Below are positions 59,309 to 64,000 of a stretch of DNA of 64,000 nt, one piece after another. The notes beneath the pieces were generated by a model, which saw only the letters and a list, made by a program, of their open reading frames with translations, had not been told where the DNA came from and did not search any database. Numbering within the stretch: position 1 is the first letter of the stretch; every line of letters starts with the position of its first letter. Source of the stretch: Septoria linicola. Lineage: Eukaryota; Ascomycota; Dothideomycetes; Mycosphaerellales; Mycosphaerellaceae. The position numbers were made by a program, and so were the translations under genes. The stretch covers positions 4,216,001 through 4,280,000 of the forward strand of contig CP099419.1 of NCBI GenBank assembly GCA_024114885.1. Reading direction: 5' to 3'.

Positions 59309-61027
59309 CTACAATGTCCCTCGACACATGCCCGGTACCTTACTCCCTCTCAAGCCAACCAAACCATCAATATACTTGAAAAAAGTCTCCACGGGCACCG
59401 TCTCCATGCGTCCGAAGGCGGGATGACTAGAGTGGAGCACTTGCCCGCTCCAAAGGACTCGAAGGTAGTAGCACTTCCGGGCACCATGGCGCTTTGAGGA
59501 GGAAGAAGAGGATTGTTGGTTCTTGCTGAAGAGCTCGAAGACGATTTCCGCACCTTTGCCCGGCCAGACCATAGTATCGACTTGCAAAATCGATAAAAGT
59601 CGGGCAAGAGAGCCATCGTGGGCGAAATTGTGTCTGTAGCGGATTTTGTCCCATGGTTTCTCTGATTGTGGTGGTGGCGGTGGTGGTGATGGTGGTGGTG
59701 TAAGTTTAAGTAGAGAGGAAGCACGATCGTCAGACTCATCAATCACAGCGATACGATGGCGAAGATTCTGCACGACTTCACCCATCCAAATCCCATAACT
59801 CGCCACACTAGCACGCAACGACTGCTCCGAGTCGCGGTATGTGAAACTATACTCGTACTCGCCGAGACGAAAGACTTTCTCTGCTTCGGCCATGGTCACA
59901 CAGTCTGACGAGTTGTCGACGTTGCACGGCAGGGCTTTTTGGTGGCATAGGCGGACAGACAGGTTGTCGAAGTAGTGGTCCCAGCTGCTGCTCCAGTCAG
60001 CGGCGGTGGGATCGACGCCTGATAAGGCGTCGAGGCGGGCTTTGAGTGGAGCGGATTGAGTGAGGTGTTCTTTCCAGGCGGGAGATGAACTTCCGGGTCC
60101 GTAGGAGGCGTAGAGTGCTTGAGCAGCACTGCACGGGTACGTAGGCTCGAGCGAGTCGATGCTCGACTGCTGGATGAGAAGCTCGTGGTCGGTGTTGGAG
60201 TGGCCGGGCCACATGCCTACTATAGCTTGCGATGCGACTTGCGATGTAATGATGTTGTTGGTGACTCGATACTGGACAGTGTCTTTGTCGAACTTCTTTG
60301 GCAAAAAGTGCAGTAAGCCTTGGTAAACGTGACTTATGTCTTTGCCGTGCTGGAAGCTGTCGATCAATCCATCGCCCGTGATCTGTGGAAACTGGCAGGT
60401 GCCGACGAAGCCTTGTGGTGTCAATGGGTTGGAGTCTGCGGAGTAGACTTTCCAGTGCGTCTTTGCTGCAGGCGATCCTGCAGTTGGCTCGCCGCCAAAG
60501 ATCAGTCTCTCGTCATCGCAGAACCATGTGTCTACTTCTACGGGAAATGTATTGCTGGCATATGTTGTTCTTTTGTGGTGGCGCTGAATAATCTCAACGT
60601 ATTCTAGCTGAAATGCTTCCTTTGCGACCGGGTATGTATCTGGGTGAACATGAGGCATGTTGCAATAGTTGTACGTGTCGTGAGGGCCGTGGCTGGAATT
60701 GAAGATGAAGCCATGGACACCCTTTCCACGGATGACCTGTTCCAGGTCATTGATCGCAGTCTTCGACGGAGGGTGCCATTCCAGACTGATGCCCTCATCT
60801 GCCGGGCAGGGCTCTGTATCGTCGTCATCATCAGAGATGTATATGTCTGTATTATTCTCTCTTGTCTTCGTGAAAGCAAAAGAGACCAGCAGGAAACCAA
60901 AGATGGACACGATGAGGACTTTGTGCCATATCTTGAACCGCGACTTTGGCCCTCGCGGGAGTTTTTCGGCATCCACAGCTGGAGCCGAGGAACCTGAAGA
61001 CGACAGTCTTATCTTCCCCGTTCTCAT
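59309..61027 (-). CDS. Membrane-anchored histidine phosphatase (acid phosphatase, clade 2)
   Basis: One exon, 572 residues with a true ATG. A basic cytosolic tail (KSRFKIWHK) is followed by one helix VLIVSIFGFLLVSFAF (about 37-53), so it is a type II membrane protein with the catalytic domain in the lumen. Histidine-phosphatase marks: YVEIIQRHHKRTTYASN, corresponding to RHGxRxP with His for Gly and Thr for Pro, and NFAHDGSLARLL, whose His-Asp is the proton donor pair. The closest type I recall is the 2-phosphoxylose phosphatase-like group, but the substrate is unknown. A Pro-rich run (PPPSPPPPPP) near residue 450 and a Ser run near 520 are insertions. Several N-glycosylation sites fit a Golgi or secretory location. 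Confidence 0.82.
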   Translation of the reverse strand: MRTGKIRLSSSGSSAPAVDAEKLPRGPKSRFKIWHKVLIVSIFGFLLVSFAFTKTRENNTDIYISDDDDDTEPCPADEGISLEWHPPSKTAINDLEQVIRGKGVHGFIFNSSHGPHDTYNYCNMPHVHPDTYPVAKEAFQLEYVEIIQRHHKRTTYASNTFPVEVDTWFCDDERLIFGGEPTAGSPAAKTHWKVYSADSNPLTPQGFVGTCQFPQITGDGLIDSFQHGKDISHVYQGLLHFLPKKFDKDTVQYRVTNNIITSQVASQAIVGMWPGHSNTDHELLIQQSSIDSLEPTYPCSAAQALYASYGPGSSSPAWKEHLTQSAPLKARLDALSGVDPTAADWSSSWDHYFDNLSVRLCHQKALPCNVDNSSDCVTMAEAEKVFRLGEYEYSFTYRDSEQSLRASVASYGIWMGEVVQNLRHRIAVIDESDDRASSLLKLTPPPSPPPPPPQSEKPWDKIRYRHNFAHDGSLARLLSILQVDTMVWPGKGAEIVFELFSKNQQSSSSSSKRHGARKCYYLRVLWSGQVLHSSHPAFGRMETVPVETFFKYIDGLVGLRGSKVPGMCRGTL

Positions 61028-61512
61028 ATTTGCTGTTCTTCAGAACAATGATTGATCAGCTCTTGTAGCTGATTGCATACCATGCTCTGGGAAGAAGGAC
61101 ACGGCGCAGTCTGCAAGCCAACAAGAATGATCGGCTGTCTCGATGTCTGCATGTCGATGGAGACCGGTGAAACAACAACGAATCGCATCAAACGTCAGAT
61201 CGCTTCGCCGACGAAGTGGTTCGCAATCGTACTGTGCCGCACGAGGCGCATGCGACAGCGCCTAAAGATGCAGTCCACTATGCGAGGTCTCTATGGTGTG
61301 CCCCTCCCTCCAGCGTAGGCCAGCTTCAGCTTTGCTCAGCTACTGCGAGCATGACATAGCACTAGACGTTGGCTGCACCTCACGGCGAGGCGACCTTCTG
61401 TGAGACGGTAGCAGTATTCTCTTGCCGTATCTTGTGTCCGTCAACATAGTAGTGTTGGACTGTTCTCGATGGTAACTCATACTTATTGATTCAGCTGCTA
61501 ACGCTCGTATAC
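61028..61512. other. Divergent intergenic region
   Basis: 485 bases between the phosphatase start and the HET-NACHT start. No feature beyond presumed promoters. Confidence 0.45.
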
Positions 61513-64000
61513 ATGCGGCTACTCAACGTCCACACGCTTGAGCTGGAGGACTTCCTCCACGATGTACCACATTACGTAGTCGCGTCTCACAGATGGGCTC
61601 TGGGGGACGAGGCAACGACGCAAGATGTGAAAAATAAGAGGAACATGCACAAGAGTGGTTACCAGAAGGTCGCCGGGTTTGCAAGATATGTGAGAGAACG
61701 CATCGACAACATAGATTGGATATGGATCGACACCTGTTGCGTGAACCAGGATAGTAGTCAAGAGGTGACGGAAGCCGTGAACTCCATGTTTCGATGGTAC
61801 ACCGAGGCAGAGCTGTGCATTGCATATCTCATCGATGTGGTAAACGCAGATGACAAGAGCGAATTCCGGAACAGTAACTGGTTTCAACGAGGTTGGACAC
61901 TGCAGGAGCTGCTAGCGCCTTCACTTGTTATCTTCGTGTCGCAGAGATGGGAGCTGATCGGCCACAAAGGCAAGCATGGATGGCGCATTTGGGACGGCGA
62001 TTGCGTTTCGTTGGAGCCGGATATTGCTTCGATCACGAAGATCCCCGAGCCCGTCTTGCGCAACTATGATGATTGTAAGGGTTTGACTACGGAAGAGAAA
62101 CTGGCCTGGATCGGCGCGCGAGAAACGACGCGGGAGGAGGATCTCTCTTATTGTCTGCTGGGCATCTTCAATGTGGCAATGCCTGTCATTTATGGCGAAG
62201 GTGCAGACAGCGCTAGACAAAGGCTGCTCCGCAAGATATTCAAATTCTCTCAGCAACGCGATCAATTCAATAGGAAGGTCGTGAATTGGTTCTCGCCGCC
62301 GGATCCCTGGGTCAACCATGCCTCAGCTCGAAGACGTCATGAGGACCAGACGGGGGCCTGGCTACTTGACTCGAAGCACTACCAACACTGGAAATCTAGT
62401 AGCAGTGGCCACATATGGCTCTACGGAAAGCCAGGCTGTGGAAAGACAGTCCTGTGCTCAACAGTCATCGAAGACATCCGACCACGATATGAGAGTTCTA
62501 CGAACGTAGGGCTTGGCATCTATTACTTCTCGTTTTCGGACAGTCAGAAGCAGTCATATGAGAATCTTCTGTTTTCGCTCGTCGTGCAATTGGGATGGAA
62601 GGAACCTGCTCAGTCGACACTATTTCAGCTCTATGATAAACCTAATCGCAGCATTCCGCATGCTGAAGTCCTGGAAACTATCTTGACATCCGCCATAAAA
62701 CAGTTCGACGAAGTGTTCTTGCTCTTGGATGCACTGGACGAGTGTGCGGAAGACAACGAGGAAAGACGTAATCTATTGGACTTCCTCGACAGGCTTGCTC
62801 AGGCCAACAGTAATCTCAAGATCTTCGCAACCAGTCGTTTATCAATGGATATCAAAGCATCGATGGAGGTGCTAGGCGCCGCACCGTTTCATGTAGACGT
62901 CCACGCAGTAAATGCCGATATACGCGACTACGTGAAAAACGAACTGTCGCGAGACAGAAAACTCAATGGATTAGACGATCGCATGAAGGCCATGATAAGA
63001 GACACGCTCGCACAAAAGGCAGAGGGCATGTAAGTTGAGCTTTTACATTGCACGAATGTTACTGATCAGCGACTTTTGTTGTGCAGGTTCAGATGGGCCA
63101 TCTGCCAGCTGCAAGAGCTGAAGAAGTTGAAATCTACCAAGCCAAAACGTCTTTCTGAAGCCCTAACGACCCTCCCTCGCACTCTTGACGAGACGTATGA
63201 GCGCATGCTCGTCAGGATCGAAGAAATGGATCGCACGGATGCCTTGACGGCTCTTCGCTGGTTGGCATTTAGTCATCGTCCGCTTACACTCGGTGAACTT
63301 GTAGACGCCAGTGTCACTGATCCGTCTGGCGAGGGTGAAGTAGACAGTGACAATCGAGGCGGTGTAGAGGATGTGCTTGCAATGCTCTCTGACCTGATCA
63401 TAGTGGATGGAGACAATGAACGTGCTAATACAGGCAAGAGAACATCAAGTGGCCATTCATCCGATGCACCTGGACACGACTCTTTGACGGCAAGGACTTA
63501 TGACGATGTCAGTGGAACCACTCGCGTGAGACTTGCGCACTTCTCTGTCAAGGAGTACTTGGTACGTTGGTGACACTCTCTCTTGTACAATTGCTACATT
63601 TGCAGTCAAGCTGACCCTCGCATGTCAACCAGGTTTCTGAGCGAATTCTCCACAGTAATGCTCAATACTTCCACCTTCGAGAAAGTCGAGAACATCATTA
63701 CATTGCTCAAAGCTGCTTGTCATATGGTTTGCACTACAGCACTAGTGCAGAAAGAACTGGTACACCCCGGGACTTTACGATCTTCCCTCTGCTCGAGTAT
63801 GCGGCACAATACTGGTCGTACCACTCCTCTCTACAAGATCCTGTCGAGATAGACCGGGAAAGTCGACTGCTAGCCTCCGACAAGCTGAGGAGAGAATGGC
63901 TTTTGGTACACCAACCTGATCTCAAAAGAGCCAGGCCATTTGAAGATGTCGAGGACATAGGATGCGCGCTGTATTATGCCGTGTACTTGAAGCTCGACGC
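61513..64000 (+). CDS. HET-NACHT NLR-like receptor (3' end outside window)
   Basis: Exons 61513-63029, 63087-63561 and 63633 to the edge; introns of 57 and 71 nt keep phase. The start is MRLLNVHTLELEDF, the usual HET opening. HET domain (about 1-215): VPHYVVASHRW, IDWIWIDTCCVNQDSSQ, WFQRGWTLQELLAP, WIGARETTREEDLSYCLLGI. NACHT ATPase: Walker A GKPGCGKTVL (about 305), Walker B-like LLLDALDECAED (about 406), FATSRLS, then FRWAICQLQELKK across intron 1 and LPRTLDETYERML. After LAHFSVKEYL (intron 2) the frame is still open at the last base. Fungal NLRs of this design act in non-self recognition and regulated cell death; C-terminal repeats (ankyrin, WD or TPR) would be expected beyond the window. 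Confidence 0.92.

Noticed and set aside
1..64000. CRISPR arrays, bacterial operons, insertion sequences, organelle DNA
   Set aside because: No direct-repeat/spacer arrays, no ribosome-binding sites or operon spacing; the genes contain spliceosomal introns.

Overview
This window looks like nuclear DNA of a filamentous ascomycete, most likely a dothideomycete of the Mycosphaerellaceae type. The basis is: intron-containing genes with short introns (about 50-125 nt, GT...AG, CTAAC/CTGAC branch sites), a retrotransposon riddled with CpA-to-TpA changes typical of repeat-induced point mutation (RIP), Zn2Cys6 regulators, HET and HET-NACHT genes, Mdm10, Dbp6 and Gpi3 orthologues, and an F-box-like family common in that group. 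The genus assignment is inference. There is no sign of bacterial, mitochondrial or plasmid sequence.

Layout. 1-3.7 kb: AT-rich, RIP-mutated Ty1/copia pol, cut by the window edge. 4-12 kb: housekeeping genes (PAP2-family lipid phosphatase, a P/Q-rich protein, a small membrane protein, an acidic coiled protein, ERMES subunit Mdm10). 12.2-14.3 kb: two small secreted proteins, one with a one-base frameshift. 14.5-23.1 kb, perhaps to 26.0 kb: a catabolic-looking cluster made of an L-rhamnose-1-dehydrogenase-like SDR, a Zn2Cys6 regulator, an MFS sugar transporter, a second SDR, a zinc class II aldolase and (after a tRNA-Pro) a cyclase-fold hydrolase. A second small secreted protein follows. 27-34 kb: lineage-specific genes, including a 1031-residue secreted repeat protein, and a pol III tRNA-like unit. 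34-41.5 kb: DEAH helicase, peroxisomal acyl-CoA ligase, NADAR protein. 42-47.3 kb: orphan gene, decayed F-box-like gene, tannase. 49.8-51.9 kb: a secreted protein with two possible C-termini. 52-64 kb: 5'-truncated HET gene, GPI3, DBP6, a membrane histidine phosphatase, and a HET-NACHT receptor running off the right edge.

How genes may work together. The cluster has divergent pairs (dehydrogenase/regulator over 304 bp; SDR2/aldolase over 441 bp) and carbon-catabolite-like motifs, suggesting uptake and oxidation of a sugar or deoxy-sugar. The usual fungal rhamnose partners (lactonase, dehydratase, LRA4 aldolase) are not in the window, so the pathway would be a variant. This is the best candidate for something undescribed. 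Exon borders were read by eye from splice motifs and protein-family continuity; none was tested with transcripts. Some apparent frameshifts may be assembly errors.
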